64,000 nt of DNA. Origin: Streptomyces sp. NBC_00490. GTDB taxonomy: Bacteria; Actinomycetota; Actinomycetes; Streptomycetales; Streptomycetaceae. The notes beneath the pieces are model-generated. The model made no database searches, was not told the origin of the DNA, and saw nothing but the letters and a program-made list of their open reading frames with translations. The stretch covers positions 6,634,001 through 6,698,000 of the forward strand of contig NZ_CP107869.1 in assembly GCF_036013645.1 (NCBI RefSeq), in the 5' to 3' direction. The position numbers were made by a program, and so were the translations under genes. Below are positions 24,738 through 34,608 of this stretch, piece by piece; the stretch's first letter is position 1; each line of letters begins with the position of its first letter.

Positions 24738-27700
24738 GTGAGCTCCTCTTCCTTCACCAGGCGCCTGCCGCACCCCCAGGTGCGGCAGGGGAGCCGTGGC
24801 GCTTACCGACTGGTGCGTACCCCGCCGGCCCGCGTGGTCCCCCCTCGTCTGGACGCCGCACAGCGCTCCGTGGTTGAGCACGGGGCCGGTCCGCTGCTCG
24901 TCCTCGCTGGTCCGGGCACCGGCAAGACCACCACGCTCGTGGAGTCCGTGGCGGCCAGGATCGCCCGGGGCGGTGACCCCGCGCGCGTGCTGGTGCTGAC
25001 GTTCAGCCGCAAGGCGGCCGTCGAGCTGCGCGACCGCATGGCCCTGCGCATAGGGGCCGCCCGCGCGCCCCGGGCGACCACCTTCCACTCGTTCTGCTAC
25101 GCCCTGGTCCGCGCCCACCAGGACAGCGACCTGTTCGTGGAGCCGCTCAGGCTGCTGTCCGGCCCCGAGCAGGACGTCGCCGTACGCGGACTGCTCGCCG
25201 GCCAGCCCGACCTGGAGCGGCTCGGCCTCGCGCATGTGCGCTGGCCGGACGAGCTGCGCGCCTGCCTGACCACCCGCGGTTTCGCCGACGAGGTCCGCGC
25301 GGTGCTCGCCCGCAGCCGCGAACTGGGCCTGGGCCCGGAGGCCCTGGACGCCTTCGCCCGCGGCATCGGCCGCCCCGACTGGCGGGCCGCGGCCGCCTTC
25401 CTCGCCGAGTACCTCGACGTCCTCGACCTCCAGGGCGTGCTCGACTACGCGGAGCTGGTCCACCGCGCGGTGCTCCTCGCCCACCGTCCCGAGGTCGCCG
25501 GGCGGCTCGCCACGCAGTACGACGCCGTGTTCGTGGACGAGTACCAGGACACGGACCCGGCCCAGGTACGGCTGCTGCACGCCCTCGCCGGAGGCGGCCG
25601 CGACCTCGTCGCCTTCGGCGACCCCGACCAGTCGATCTACGCGTTCCGGGGCGCCGACGTGAACGGCATCCTGGACTTCCCGCAGGCCTTCCCGCGCCTC
25701 GACGGCCGCCCGGCGCCCGTCGAGGTCCTGCGCACCTCCCGCCGCTCCGGCGACGCCCTGCTGAACGCGACCCGGCTGCTGACCCAGCGGATGCCGCTGA
25801 CCCGGCTCCCGGCGGAGAAGGCACGCGCCCACCGCGCGCTCGCCCCGGTCCGGGAGGGCGGTCGCGTCGAGGTCTTCACGTACCCGACGCCCGGCACGGA
25901 ACTGGACAACATCGCCGACATCCTGCGCCGGGCGCATCTGGAGGACGGCGTCCCGTGGGGCGAGATGGCCGTACTGGTGCGCGCGGGGTCACGCACCATC
26001 CCGACGGTCCGCCGAGCCCTGACGTCGGCGGGGGTGCCCCTCGACATCGACGGCGACGATCTGCCACTGCGGCACGAACCGGCGGTGGCGCCACTGCTGA
26101 CGGCATTGCGGGCGGTGGCCGCGGCGGAGGCCTCGGCTCGCCCCGACGAGGAGGCCGCTCCGGGGGAGAGCACTGCCGTGGAGGTGTCCACTGAAGGGAC
26201 TTCCGCCGATGAGACCCCTGTTGAAGAGACGTCCATGGATGACGCGCCCGATGAGGCGGCCGTCGAAGAGCAGGCCCCCTGCTGGCTCGACACCGAGACC
26301 GCCCTCACCCTCCTCGCCTCCCCCCTCGCCGGCATGGACGCCGCCGACCTGCGCCGCCTCGGACGAGCCCTGCGCGACGAGGAGCGGGCGGCCGGCAACC
26401 CGCTGCCGCCGCCCTCGGACGAGCTGCTCGCGCGGGCGCTCGCCGAGCCGGAGCGGCTGGCCGTGCACGACCCCGCGTACGCGCGTGGCGCCCAGCGGCT
26501 GGGCGCACTGCTGCGCAAGGCCCGTGAGCGACTCGCGGGCGGCGGCAGCGCCGAGGAGGCGCTCTGGGACCTGTGGGAGGGAACACCGTGGCCCACGCGC
26601 CTGGAGCGGGCCGCCCGGCGCGGCGGCGCGGCCGGCCGCAACGCCGACCGTGACCTGGACGCCGTCTGCGCCCTGTTCGCGACCGCGACCCGCGCGGAGG
26701 AGCGCACCGGCGGCCGGGGCGCCCTCAACTTCCTGGAGGAGATCGACGCCGAGGACATCGCCGCCGACACCCTTACACGACGTGCCGTACGTCCTGACGC
26801 CGTCCGCCTGATGACCGCGCACCGCTCCAAGGGCCTGGAGTGGCGCCTGGTCGTCGTCGCGGGCGTCCAGGAGGGCCTGTGGCCCGACCTGCGCCGCCGC
26901 GGCTCCCTGCTGGAGGCCGACCGCATCGGCCGCGACGGACTCGCCGAGCCGCTCACCCCGGGCGCGCTGCTGGCGGAGGAGCGCCGCCTGTTCTACGTCG
27001 CCGCCACACGCGCGCGTGAGCGTCTGGTCGTCACGGCGGTCAAGGCACCCGCGGACGACGGCGACCAGCCCTCCCGCTTCCTCACCGAACTCGGCGTCGA
27101 ACCCAAGGACGTCACCGGCCGCCCGCGCCGCCCCCTGTCCGTCGCCGCGCTCGTCGCCGAACTCCGTGCCACCACCGTCGACCCGCGGGTCTCGGACACC
27201 CTCAGGGAGGCCGCCGCCCGCAGGCTGGCCCGGCTCGCCGCACTCGCCGACGAGGACGGCCGTCCGCTCGTCCCGTCCGCCCACCCCTACCGCTGGTGGG
27301 GCATGTTCGAGCCGACCGAGTCCAAGGTGCCGCTGCGCGACCGCGACCAGCCCGTCGTGCTCTCCGGCAGCGCCCTCGACCAGCTCGCCAACACCTGCGC
27401 CCTGCAGTGGTTCCTGGGCCGAGAGGTGAAGGCCGACGCACCCGCCACGGTCGCCCAGGGCTTCGGCAACGTCGTCCACGTCCTCGCCGACGAGGTCGCC
27501 TCCGGACACACCCCGGCCGACCTCGCCGTCCTGATGGAGCGCCTCGACTCCGTGTGGAACGCGCTCGCCTTCGACGCGCCCTGGAAGTCGGCGCAGGAGA
27601 AGGCGCACGCGCGTGTGGCGCTCGAACGCTTCCTCCAGTGGCACGTCATGGACCGCACCGGACGCACACCGGTGGCCAGCGAGCACGACTTCGACGTGAC

Positions 27701-28154
27701 CCTCGGAGCGGGCGACTACGAGGTGCGCATCCGGGGCCAGATGGACCGCGTCGAGGCGGACGGCGAGGGGCGCGCCTACGTCGTCGACTTCAAGACCGGC
27801 AAACAGGCGGTGAGCAAGGCGGAGGTGGAGCACCACCCGCAGCTCGCCGTCTACCAGCTGGCCGTCCGGGAAGGTGCCGTCGACGAGGCGTTCGACGGGG
27901 TACGCCCGGAGCCGGGCGGCGCGGAACTCGTCCAGCTGCGGCAGGGCGCCGCCAAGCGGGACGGTGGCGAGACGTTGCCCAAGGTGCAGGCACAGGAGCC
28001 TCTCGAAGGGGAGTGGGTCGGCGATCTGCTCGCCACGGCCGCCGGCAAGGTCCTCGACGAGCGGTTCACGCCGAGCACGGGGCAGCACTGCACGCACTGC
28101 GCGTTCCGGGCGTCGTGCAGCGCTCGCCCCGAAGGACGTCACGTGGTCGAGTGA
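24738..28154 (+). CDS. adnA: AdnA-type UvrD-family helicase-nuclease subunit
   Basis: A 1138-residue superfamily-1A helicase with a C-terminal RecB-type nuclease, the AdnA-like half of the actinobacterial AdnAB machine that resects double-strand breaks. Walker A GPGTGKT is at 58-64; VFVDEYQDTD, GDPDQSIYAFRGAD and FYVAATRARERL are the later helicase motifs. The nuclease core is GQMDRVE...VDFKTGK, followed by a YQLAV helix. Cys in LANTCALQWFLG together with CTHCAFRASC at the C-terminus fit the Fe-S cluster of AddB-like nucleases. An acidic disordered insert of about 65 residues lies near 465-530. GTG start at 24738. The naming of A versus B rests on gene order in mycobacteria. Confidence 0.88.
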   Translation: MSSSSFTRRLPHPQVRQGSRGAYRLVRTPPARVVPPRLDAAQRSVVEHGAGPLLVLAGPGTGKTTTLVESVAARIARGGDPARVLVLTFSRKAAVELRDRMALRIGAARAPRATTFHSFCYALVRAHQDSDLFVEPLRLLSGPEQDVAVRGLLAGQPDLERLGLAHVRWPDELRACLTTRGFADEVRAVLARSRELGLGPEALDAFARGIGRPDWRAAAAFLAEYLDVLDLQGVLDYAELVHRAVLLAHRPEVAGRLATQYDAVFVDEYQDTDPAQVRLLHALAGGGRDLVAFGDPDQSIYAFRGADVNGILDFPQAFPRLDGRPAPVEVLRTSRRSGDALLNATRLLTQRMPLTRLPAEKARAHRALAPVREGGRVEVFTYPTPGTELDNIADILRRAHLEDGVPWGEMAVLVRAGSRTIPTVRRALTSAGVPLDIDGDDLPLRHEPAVAPLLTALRAVAAAEASARPDEEAAPGESTAVEVSTEGTSADETPVEETSMDDAPDEAAVEEQAPCWLDTETALTLLASPLAGMDAADLRRLGRALRDEERAAGNPLPPPSDELLARALAEPERLAVHDPAYARGAQRLGALLRKARERLAGGGSAEEALWDLWEGTPWPTRLERAARRGGAAGRNADRDLDAVCALFATATRAEERTGGRGALNFLEEIDAEDIAADTLTRRAVRPDAVRLMTAHRSKGLEWRLVVVAGVQEGLWPDLRRRGSLLEADRIGRDGLAEPLTPGALLAEERRLFYVAATRARERLVVTAVKAPADDGDQPSRFLTELGVEPKDVTGRPRRPLSVAALVAELRATTVDPRVSDTLREAAARRLARLAALADEDGRPLVPSAHPYRWWGMFEPTESKVPLRDRDQPVVLSGSALDQLANTCALQWFLGREVKADAPATVAQGFGNVVHVLADEVASGHTPADLAVLMERLDSVWNALAFDAPWKSAQEKAHARVALERFLQWHVMDRTGRTPVASEHDFDVTLGAGDYEVRIRGQMDRVEADGEGRAYVVDFKTGKQAVSKAEVEHHPQLAVYQLAVREGAVDEAFDGVRPEPGGAELVQLRQGAAKRDGGETLPKVQAQEPLEGEWVGDLLATAAGKVLDERFTPSTGQHCTHCAFRASCSARPEGRHVVE

Positions 28155-28257
28155 CCCTCCTGGTGTGATCGGTTGCACCACCTGTGCTGACCTGCGCTTC
28201 TTCCGGCCCGGATGTGCTCTGGAGGGCGATTCGTCCTCGACTGTCAGTGCGCGCCGC

Positions 28258-28263
28258 TAGCCT
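28258..28263 (+). promoter_or_regulatory. -10 element TAGCCT, leaderless start at 28271
   Basis: TAGCCT ends 8 nt before the A of ATG 28271. CTCGAC 16 bp further upstream is a possible -35. No Shine-Dalgarno is present. Confidence 0.55.
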
Positions 28264-28270
28264 CTCCGAC

Positions 28271-31200
28271 ATGGCCGCCCGCATCACCGATCCCGATCAG
28301 CTCAAAGAGCTCCTCGGTATCCCGTTCACCCCGGAGCAGACGGCCTGCATCATCGCGCCGCCCGCACCGCAGGTGATCGTGGCCGGTGCCGGGTCGGGCA
28401 AGACGACGGTCATGGCGGCCCGCGTGGTCTGGCTGGTCGGCACCGGCCAGGTCGCCCCCGAGCAGGTCCTCGGCCTCACCTTCACCAACAAGGCCGCCGG
28501 CGAACTCGCCGAGCGCGTCCGCAAGGCGCTCATCAAGGCGGGCGTCACCGACCCCGACGTCATCGACCCGGACAACCCGCCCGGCGAGCCCGTCATCTCG
28601 ACGTACCACGCCTTCGCGGGCCGCCTGCTGACCGACCACGGTCTGCGCATCGGCCTGGAGCCCACCTCCCGCCTCCTCGCCGACGCCACCCGTTACCAGC
28701 TCGCCGCACGCGTGCTGCGCGAGGCCCCGGGCCCCTACCCGGCCCTGACCCGCTCCTTCCCGGACCTGGTCGGCGACCTCCTCACCCTCGACGCCGAGCT
28801 CGCCGAACACCTCGTACGGCCGGAAGCGCTGCGCGCGTACGACGCCGAGCTGCTGCTCTCCCTCGAGAGGGCCAAGCTCACCAACGCCGACCTGCGCAAG
28901 GTCCCCGAGGCGGCCGCCGCGCGCCGTGAACTGGCCGAGCTGGTGGTCCGCTACCGCGCGGCCAAGCGTGAGCGCGACCTGCTCGACTTCGGCGACCAGA
29001 TCGCCCTGTCCGCCGAGCTCGCCCAGATCGCCGAGGTGGGGCGCATCCTGCGCGACGAGTTCCGGGTGGTGCTGCTCGACGAGTACCAGGACACCTCCGT
29101 CGCCCAGCGCGTCCTCCTGGCGGGTCTCTTCGGCGCCGGCACCGGCCACCCGGTGACCGCGGTCGGCGACCCCTGCCAGGCGATCTACGGCTGGCGCGGC
29201 GCCTCCGTCGCCAACCTCGACGACTTCCCCGAGCACTTCGCCCACGCCGACGGCCACCTGGCCACCCGCCAGTCGCTCAGCGAGAACCGCCGCAGCGGCG
29301 GCCGCCTCCTCGACCTCGCCAACGGCCTCGCCGAGCCCCTGCGCGCCATGCACGCGGGCGTGGAGGCACTCCGCCCGGCCCCCGGCGCCGAACGCGACGG
29401 CATGGTGCGCTGCGCCCTGCTGCGCACCCACGCCGAGGAGATCGACTGGATCGCCGACTCGATCGCGCATCTGGTGAACACAGGCAAGGCGCCCGGCGAG
29501 ATCGCCGTCCTGTGCCGCACGGCGACCGACTTCGCCGAGATCCAGGGCGCGTTGGTCGCCCGGGACGTCCCGGTCGAGGTCGTCGGCCTCTCCGGCCTGC
29601 TGCACCTGCCCGAGGTCGCCGACCTGGTCGCCGTCTGCGAGGTCCTCCAGGACCCCGGAGCCAACGCCTCCCTGGTCCGGCTGCTGACCGGCCCCCGCTG
29701 GCGCATCGGACCACGCGACCTCGCCCTCCTGGGGCGCCGCGCCCGGCGCCTGGTGACCCACGCACGCGTGGACGGCGACGACGACCCGGACCGCCGGCTC
29801 GCCGAGGCCGTCGAGGGGGTCGACCCGTCCGAGGTGATATCGCTCGCGGACGCCCTGGACACGTTCCTGGAGACACCGTTCGACGGCGGCGGGGACGACG
29901 ACGGGCTGCCCTTCTCGCCGGACGCGCGCGTGCGGTTCGCCCGCCTGGCCACCGAACTGCGCGACCTGCGCCGCTCCCTGGCCGACCCGCTCATGGACGT
30001 CCTGCACCGCGTCCTCGCCGTCACCGGCCTGGAGGTGGAACTGTCGGCGTCCCCGCACGCCCTGGCCGCCCGCCGCCGCGAGACCCTCTCCAACTTCCTG
30101 GACATCGCCGCCTCCTTCGCCGCCGGGGACGGCGAGGCGACCCTGCTGGCCTTCCTCGGCTTCCTGCGCACCGCCGCCCAGTACGAGAAGGGCCTCGACA
30201 ACGCCCTGCCCGGCGGCGAGAACACGGTCAAGGTGCTCACCGCGCACAAGTCCAAGGGCCTGGAGTGGGACGTCGTCGCCGTGCCCGGCCTGGTCAACGG
30301 CACCTTCCCCAGCACCCAGGGCCGCGAGAAGTGGACCGCCCAGGGCAAGGTGCTGCCGCACGACCTGCGCGGCGACGCCGACACCCTGCCCGACGTGGAG
30401 GCGTGGGACTCCCGCGGCTTGAAAGCCTTCCAGGAGGCCATGAAGGAGCATCAGCACACCGAGGAACTCCGCCTCGGCTACGTCACCTTCACCCGCCCCC
30501 GCTCCCTCCTCCTCGGCTCCGGCCACTGGTGGGGCCCCGCCCAGAAGAAGCCCCGCGGCCCGTCCGACTTCCTTCAGGCCCTGTACGCGCACTGCGAGGC
30601 CGGCCACGGCGAGATCGAGGCGTGGGCGGACGAGCCCGCCGAGGACGAGCAGAATCCGGCCCTCCACGCGGCCACCGTCGACCAGGTCTGGCCCCTGCCC
30701 CTGGACGACATGGCCCTGACCCGCCGCCGCGCCGCAGCCGAGACGGTCCTGGCCCACCTGGAGCGCCTCGCCACCCACACGGACGGCCACCCCGCCGCCG
30801 AGCACGACCCGGAGACGTACAGCGACCCGGACTGGCCGCCACCGGAGGACGACGAGCCTCCCTACGAGGACGAGGTCTTCCCCGACGACGCGGCCGACCC
30901 CGCCGACGCGGCCGACTGGGACACCTGGACGACGGACCGCCCGGCAGTCCCGCACCAGGCGACGGCACCCGACACCGCTGCGACCGCGCACGCGCGTGCC
31001 CACCCGGCGGAACCCGACCCGGACACCGAGCCGGCCCGCCCCCGCCTCACCCCGGAGGAGGCCCGCACCCTCGCCTCCTGGGACCGCGACCTCGACGCCC
31101 TCACCGGGGAACTCCTCCGCGCGCGGGAGGCCGTCACCGACGTACCCCTGCCCGCCTCGCTCACCGCGTCCCAGCTGCTGCGCCTGGCAGCCGACCCGGA

Positions 31201-31789
31201 CGGTTTCGCGCAGGAACTCGCGCGCCCCATGCCGCGCCCCCCACAACCCGCCGCACGCCGAGGCACCCGTTTCCACGCATGGGTGGAGGCGCGCTTCGAG
31301 GCGCTGACGCTGCCCATGCTGGAGCCGGAGGAGCTGCCCGGCAGCGAGGCCGAGATCGCCGACGAACGCGACCTGGAAGGCCTCAAGGACGCCTTCGAGC
31401 GCACCGAGTTCGCCCACCGCACGCCCTACCGGGTGGAGGCCCCCTTCCAGCTGGCCATCGCCGGCCGCGTGGTGCGGGGCCGTATCGACGCGGTCTACAA
31501 GGAGGGCGACGGCGAGACGGCGACGTACGAGATCGTCGACTGGAAGACCAACCGCGACCGCACCGCCGACCCGCTGCAGCTCGCCCTGTACCGGCTCGCC
31601 TGGGCCGAGCAGCAGGGGGTGCCGCTGGAGTCGGTCACGGCCGCTTTCCTGTACGTCCGCAGCGGTGAGATCGACCGGCCGGACGACCTCGCCGACCGGA
31701 TCGCGCTGGAGCGGCTGCTGCTGGAGGACCCTTCCGCGTCGGCGGAGTGTGAGGAACCGCCCACTGAGGATGTCGATGCGGGCCGATAG
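28271..31789 (+). CDS. adnB: AdnB-type UvrD-family helicase-nuclease subunit
   Basis: A 1172-residue partner of the preceding gene: SF1A helicase plus RecB-type nuclease. Walker A GAGSGKT is at 39-45; LLDEYQDTSVAQ, GDPCQAIYGWRGAS and a TAHKSKGLEWD motif follow. The C-terminal nuclease shows VRGRIDAVYK, then IVDWKTNR and QLALYRLAW. No CxxC cluster like that of AdnA is present. A strongly acidic, Pro-rich insert of about 100 residues precedes the nuclease. The ATG at 28271 is preferred over the longer frame because of the TAGCCT box 8 nt upstream. It has a 116-nt gap and perhaps its own promoter after adnA; the two should form a heterodimer on DNA ends. Confidence 0.9.
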   Translation: MAARITDPDQLKELLGIPFTPEQTACIIAPPAPQVIVAGAGSGKTTVMAARVVWLVGTGQVAPEQVLGLTFTNKAAGELAERVRKALIKAGVTDPDVIDPDNPPGEPVISTYHAFAGRLLTDHGLRIGLEPTSRLLADATRYQLAARVLREAPGPYPALTRSFPDLVGDLLTLDAELAEHLVRPEALRAYDAELLLSLERAKLTNADLRKVPEAAAARRELAELVVRYRAAKRERDLLDFGDQIALSAELAQIAEVGRILRDEFRVVLLDEYQDTSVAQRVLLAGLFGAGTGHPVTAVGDPCQAIYGWRGASVANLDDFPEHFAHADGHLATRQSLSENRRSGGRLLDLANGLAEPLRAMHAGVEALRPAPGAERDGMVRCALLRTHAEEIDWIADSIAHLVNTGKAPGEIAVLCRTATDFAEIQGALVARDVPVEVVGLSGLLHLPEVADLVAVCEVLQDPGANASLVRLLTGPRWRIGPRDLALLGRRARRLVTHARVDGDDDPDRRLAEAVEGVDPSEVISLADALDTFLETPFDGGGDDDGLPFSPDARVRFARLATELRDLRRSLADPLMDVLHRVLAVTGLEVELSASPHALAARRRETLSNFLDIAASFAAGDGEATLLAFLGFLRTAAQYEKGLDNALPGGENTVKVLTAHKSKGLEWDVVAVPGLVNGTFPSTQGREKWTAQGKVLPHDLRGDADTLPDVEAWDSRGLKAFQEAMKEHQHTEELRLGYVTFTRPRSLLLGSGHWWGPAQKKPRGPSDFLQALYAHCEAGHGEIEAWADEPAEDEQNPALHAATVDQVWPLPLDDMALTRRRAAAETVLAHLERLATHTDGHPAAEHDPETYSDPDWPPPEDDEPPYEDEVFPDDAADPADAADWDTWTTDRPAVPHQATAPDTAATAHARAHPAEPDPDTEPARPRLTPEEARTLASWDRDLDALTGELLRAREAVTDVPLPASLTASQLLRLAADPDGFAQELARPMPRPPQPAARRGTRFHAWVEARFEALTLPMLEPEELPGSEAEIADERDLEGLKDAFERTEFAHRTPYRVEAPFQLAIAGRVVRGRIDAVYKEGDGETATYEIVDWKTNRDRTADPLQLALYRLAWAEQQGVPLESVTAAFLYVRSGEIDRPDDLADRIALERLLLEDPSASAECEEPPTEDVDAGR

Positions 31790-31792
31790 GCT
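31787..31792 (+). promoter_or_regulatory. -10 element TAGGCT, leaderless start at 31800
   Basis: TAGGCT ends 8 nt before the A of ATG 31800. It overlaps the end of adnB (stop 31787-31789), so the peptidase gene has its own promoter inside the operon. Confidence 0.6.
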
Positions 31793-31799
31793 CGTGACC

Positions 31800-33212
31800 A
31801 TGAGCCACCCCGTTGACAGTGCCGTCAGCGCCGTCCGTACGTACATCGAGCAGCACCGCACCGCCTTTCTCGGCGACCTCGCCGAGTGGCTGCGCATCCC
31901 CTCCGTGTCGGCCCAGCCCGACCACGCGCCCGACGTACGCCGCAGCGCCGACTGGCTCGCCGCCCGACTCCAGGAGACCGGCTTCCCGACCACCGAGGTC
32001 TGGGAGACACCCGGCGCCCCCGCCGTCTTCGCGGAGTGGCCCTCCGACGTCCCCGGCGCGCCCACGGTCCTTGTCTACGGCCACCACGACGTGCAGCCCG
32101 CCGCCCTGGAGGACGGCTGGGACAGCGACCCCTTCGAACCCGTGGTCCGCGAGAACCGGCTCTACGCGCGCGGGGCGGCCGACGACAAGGGCCAGGTGTT
32201 CTTCCACACACTCGGCGTCCGCGCCCACCTCGCCGCGACCGGCCGCAGCACGCCCGCCGTGCACCTCAAGCTGCTGATCGAGGGCGAGGAGGAGTCCGGC
32301 TCGCCGCACTTCCGTGCCCTCGTCGAGGAGCGCGCGGAGCGGCTCGCCGCCGACGCCGTGATCGTCTCCGACACCGGCATGTGGGCCGAGGACACCCCGA
32401 CCGTCTGCACCGGCATGCGCGGTCTCGCCGAGTGCGAGATCCGGCTCCACGGCCCCGACCAGGACATCCACTCCGGCTCCTTCGGCGGCGCCGTGCCCAA
32501 CCCGGCGACCGCCGCCGCCCGCCTGGTCGCTGCCCTGCACGACGACGACGCACGCGTGGCCGTCCCCGGCTTCTACGACGGCATCGTCGAACTGACCGAC
32601 CGCGAGCGCGAACTCTTCGCCGAGCTGCCCTTCGACGAGCGGCAATGGCTGAGCACGGCCAAGTCGTACGCCACGCGGGGCGAAGCCGGTCACACCACCC
32701 TGGAGCGCGTCTGGGCCCGCCCCACCGCCGAGGTCAACGGCATCGGCGGCGGCTACCAGGGCCCCGGCAGCAAGACGATCATCCCGTCCTCCGCGATGGT
32801 GAAGCTGTCCTTCCGCCTCGTCGCCGGACAGGACCCCGATCACATCGAGAAGGCCGTCCGCGCGTGGGCGGCCGGGCAGGTGCCCGCCGGGATCCGCTGC
32901 GAGATCACGTTCGGCGCGGCCACCCGCCCGTGTCTGACCCCGCTGGACCACCCGGCCCTGCAGTCCGTCGTCCGCGCCATGGGCCGCGCCTTCGACAAGC
33001 CCGTCCGCTTCACCCGCGAGGGCGGCTCCGGACCGGCCGCCGACCTCCAGGAAGTCCTCGGCGCCCCCGTGCTCTTCCTCGGTATCTCCGTCCCCTCCGA
33101 CGGCTGGCACGCGCCGAACGAGAAGGTCGAGCTCGACCTGCTCCTCAAAGGCGTCGAGACCACCGCGTACCTGTGGGGAGACCTCGCCGAGCACTGGCGG
33201 CACGCGCCCTGA
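31800..33212 (+). CDS. M20 family dipeptidase
   Basis: A 470-residue cytoplasmic zinc peptidase of the M20 (carboxypeptidase/dipeptidase) family. Metal ligands and catalytic residues sit in VYGHHDVQP (His and Asp), ARGAADDKGQ, IEGEEESGS (catalytic Glu-Glu) and SDTGMW; the lid/dimerisation domain follows near QDIHSGSFGG. The last metal-binding His is in the segment DGWHAPNEK near the C-terminus. All key residues look intact. It should cleave short peptides. The start at 31800 is leaderless. It lies between AdnAB and NudC, where mycobacteria have a channel gene instead. Confidence 0.92.
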   Translation: MSHPVDSAVSAVRTYIEQHRTAFLGDLAEWLRIPSVSAQPDHAPDVRRSADWLAARLQETGFPTTEVWETPGAPAVFAEWPSDVPGAPTVLVYGHHDVQPAALEDGWDSDPFEPVVRENRLYARGAADDKGQVFFHTLGVRAHLAATGRSTPAVHLKLLIEGEEESGSPHFRALVEERAERLAADAVIVSDTGMWAEDTPTVCTGMRGLAECEIRLHGPDQDIHSGSFGGAVPNPATAAARLVAALHDDDARVAVPGFYDGIVELTDRERELFAELPFDERQWLSTAKSYATRGEAGHTTLERVWARPTAEVNGIGGGYQGPGSKTIIPSSAMVKLSFRLVAGQDPDHIEKAVRAWAAGQVPAGIRCEITFGAATRPCLTPLDHPALQSVVRAMGRAFDKPVRFTREGGSGPAADLQEVLGAPVLFLGISVPSDGWHAPNEKVELDLLLKGVETTAYLWGDLAEHWRHAP

Positions 33213-33365
33213 TCACCCCGAGGCGTCCGGACCGGCATGGAGCACGGGGCAGACTGGAAGAACTGTCCCGTACCGCCGAACACCGGACGCGGTCGCCTCC
33301 CGCCGTACGTCCCGCCGCACCGCCCGCCGAAACAATCCGTTCCACCGGGGGAGTTGGAAGTACCC

Positions 33366-34307
33366 GTGACCACCTGGACCGACCACACCGCCGATCGACC
33401 CATCTCGCTCACCGCCCCCAGCGGCATCGACCGGGCCGCCCACCACCGGCTCGACGAGGCCTGGCTCGCCGCGGCGTGGAGCCACCCCACGACCCGCTGC
33501 TTCGTGGTGTCCGGCGGTCAGGTCCTCGTCGACGAGACGGCCGACGGCCGTACCGAACTCCTCATGACGCCCGCCTTCGAGGCGCCGCTCACCGAGGCAC
33601 ACCGCTACTTCCTCGGCATCGACGAGGAGGGCGTCAGCTACTTCGCCCTCCAGAAGGACGCCCTGCCCGGCCGCATCGACCAGTCCGCGCGCCCGGCGGG
33701 TCTGCGCGAGGCGGGCCTGCTGCTGTCGCCGCGCGAGGCGGGCCTGATGGTGCACGCGGTCGGTCTGGAGAACTGGCAGCGCACCCACCGCTTCTGCTCC
33801 CGCTGCGGCGAGCGCACGGTCATCGCCGCGGCCGGCCACATCCGCCGCTGCCAGGCCTGTGGCGCCGAGCACTACCCGCGCACCGACCCCGCCGTGATCA
33901 TGGCCGTCACCGACGAGGACGACCGCATCCTGCTGGGCCGCCAGGTCCACTGGCCCGAGGGCCGCTTCTCGACGCTGGCCGGCTTCGTCGAGCCGGGCGA
34001 GTCCATCGAGCAGGCCGTGCGCCGCGAGGTCTTCGAGGAGGCCGGCATCACCGTCGGCCAGGTCGAGTACATCGCCAGCCAGCCCTGGCCGTTCCCGTCC
34101 AGCCTCATGCTCGGCTTCCTGGCCCGCGCCACCTCCACCGAGATCAATGTCGACGGCGACGAGATCGGCGAGGCCCGCTGGTTCTCCCGCGACGAACTGG
34201 GCGCCGCCTTCGACTCCGGCGAGGTCCTGCCGCCCTACGGCATCTCGATCGCGGCCCGCCTGATCGAGCTCTGGTACGGAAAGCCGCTGCCGACGCGCGG
34301 CGTCTGA
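33366..34307 (+). CDS. nudC: NAD(+)/NADH diphosphatase NudC
   Basis: A 313-residue Nudix enzyme that splits NADH or NAD+ into mononucleotides, and may also remove NAD caps from RNA as shown for E. coli NudC. Zinc-ribbon Cys are at 144/147 and 162/165, the full Nudix box spans 206-228 (G-x5-E-x7-REVFEEAGI), and the NudC signature SQPWPFPSS is at 238-246. The GTG start at 33366 has GGGGGAG about 10 nt upstream; the longer frame to 33237 lacks family similarity. Its stop codon is part of the terminator shared with the convergent mycoredoxin gene. Confidence 0.92.
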   Translation: MTTWTDHTADRPISLTAPSGIDRAAHHRLDEAWLAAAWSHPTTRCFVVSGGQVLVDETADGRTELLMTPAFEAPLTEAHRYFLGIDEEGVSYFALQKDALPGRIDQSARPAGLREAGLLLSPREAGLMVHAVGLENWQRTHRFCSRCGERTVIAAAGHIRRCQACGAEHYPRTDPAVIMAVTDEDDRILLGRQVHWPEGRFSTLAGFVEPGESIEQAVRREVFEEAGITVGQVEYIASQPWPFPSSLMLGFLARATSTEINVDGDEIGEARWFSRDELGAAFDSGEVLPPYGISIAARLIELWYGKPLPTRGV

Positions 34308-34354
34308 CAGCGCAGTGGGGCGGCTCCCGACCGGGAGCCGCCCCACTGCGCTGT
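34307..34354. terminator. 22-bp bidirectional terminator between nudC and mrx1
   Basis: Perfect arms 34307-34328 and 34333-34354 around the loop GACC. The outer end of the stem includes the last base of the nudC stop codon. Confidence 0.93.
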
Positions 34355-34365
34355 AGGTGCGTCGC

Positions 34366-34608
34366 TTACGCGGCGATCTTCTGCTTCACCTGGGCCAGCG
34401 ACGGGTTCGTCAGCGTCGAACCGTCGGCGAACAGCACGGTCGGGACCGTCTGGTTTCCGCCATTCGCCTTCTCGACGAACGCCGCGGACGCCGGGTCCTG
34501 CTCGATGTTGATCTCGGTGTACGCGATGCCCTCGCGGTCCATCTGCTTCTTCAGCCGCTGGCAGTAGCCGCACCACGTGGTGCTGTACATCGTCACAGTG
34601 CCCTGCAT
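34366..34608 (-). CDS. mrx1: Mycoredoxin (glutaredoxin-like, mycothiol-dependent)
   Basis: An 80-residue thioredoxin-fold protein with active site WCGYCQ (Cys13 and Cys16), TVP cis-Pro segment (QTVPTVLF) and a C-terminal helix, the size and motifs of actinobacterial mycoredoxin-1. It reduces mixed disulfides between proteins and mycothiol. ATG 34608 has AGGAGCG upstream on the minus strand. It is divergent from uvrD2 and next to nudC and wblC, which groups redox and antibiotic-stress functions here. A generic glutaredoxin annotation would also be acceptable. Confidence 0.9.
   Translation of the reverse strand: MQGTVTMYSTTWCGYCQRLKKQMDREGIAYTEINIEQDPASAAFVEKANGGNQTVPTVLFADGSTLTNPSLAQVKQKIAA

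Noticed and set aside
28244..32065. A 1273-codon open frame on the minus strand opposite adnB and the peptidase gene
   Set aside because: Long antisense frames are expected in GC-rich coding DNA; the translation is low-complexity (Gly/Val/Leu/Arg-rich), lacks any domain, and the plus-strand frames contain full helicase, nuclease and M20 motifs.
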